Part shown: positions 41,907-41,998 of the stretch, piece by piece
Numbering within the stretch: the stretch's first letter is position 1
How the letters are laid out: each line of letters begins with the position of its first letter
NCBI GenBank assembly: GCA_002409745.1
Contig: DHOU01000031.1
Span: forward strand, 1-41,998
DNA length: 41,998 nt
Reading direction: 5' to 3'
Source of the DNA: Bacteroidales bacterium UBA5382
Lineage (GTDB): Bacteria > Bacteroidota > Bacteroidia > Bacteroidales > Dysgonomonadaceae
The notes under the pieces: model-generated
Databases searched by the model: none
The model's input: the letters and a program-made list of their open reading frames with translations, nothing else
Told to the model about the DNA's origin: nothing
Position numbers and translations under genes: made by a program

Positions 41907-41998
41907 GCAATAAAGGCGGTCAGGGTGGATATATTATCGTATATATTTTGTGAAATAAAACGGAGAGAAACGGGAGGTATATAAAAAAGGAAAGGTTG

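Noticed and set aside
1..41998. CRISPR arrays, rRNA, tRNA genes or intact insertion sequences
   Set aside because: No regularly spaced repeats, no rRNA-like or cloverleaf sequence, and no transposase frame were seen on reading the window.

Overview
The window is chromosomal DNA of a Bacteroidota bacterium, most likely order Bacteroidales. The signs are a SusC/SusD pair driven by an ECF sigma factor and FecR-type anti-sigma factor, a type V (fimbrillin) pilus operon, a fused MurF-alanine racemase, a short primary sigma factor, a GSCFA protein, a Porphyromonas-type OmpA protein, and many promoter boxes of the form TAnnTTTG. Genus cannot be fixed from sequence alone. No rRNA, tRNA or CRISPR array was seen.

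Layout. 1-2070: the 3' end of an unidentified gene, an AT-rich exported phosphodiesterase of the alkaline phosphatase superfamily, and a degraded piece of a group II intron. 2070-4700 (minus strand): ExbD and ExbB, a HAD phosphatase and a small membrane protein. 4904-14590 (plus strand): ECF sigma factor, FecR, SusC with an STN signalling domain, SusD and a large exported glycoside-hydrolase-like protein. This is a glycan uptake locus with trans-envelope regulation. By eye, base composition turns AT-rich inside susC and stays so through the hydrolase, suggesting an exchanged cassette. A broken AbiEii toxin gene lies just beyond it. 15096-18976 (minus): a guanine-deaminase-like enzyme with a lipoprotein signal, and a Wzc/Wza exopolysaccharide export pair. 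19142-25176 (minus): a seven-gene type V pilus operon holding a DUF3575 protein, an anchor-like lipoprotein, three fimbrillins (one with an extra C-terminal Lcl/DUF1566-like domain), a stand-alone copy of that domain, and a small lipoprotein. Divergent from it is a TPR-transmembrane-AraC regulator. The shared intergenic region carries a tandem 20/19-bp direct repeat that looks like an operator.

27176-28705 is the most striking element: a lipoprotein gene followed 18 bases later by a secreted protein that resembles the pore-forming core of cholesterol-dependent cytolysins but lacks their C-terminal membrane-binding domain. This fits the CDC-like (CDCL) toxins reported from Bacteroidota, which act against other bacteria and are paired with a protective surface lipoprotein. 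Only one toxin-type subunit is visible here.

28824-38296 (plus) is mostly core: LemA, two TPM-domain proteins, MiaA, LysA, a membrane glycosyltransferase, a DegP/HtrA protease, RpoD and OmpA. 38409-41881 (minus) holds the MurF-Alr fusion and a GSCFA protein, meeting ompA tail to tail across two strong hairpins.
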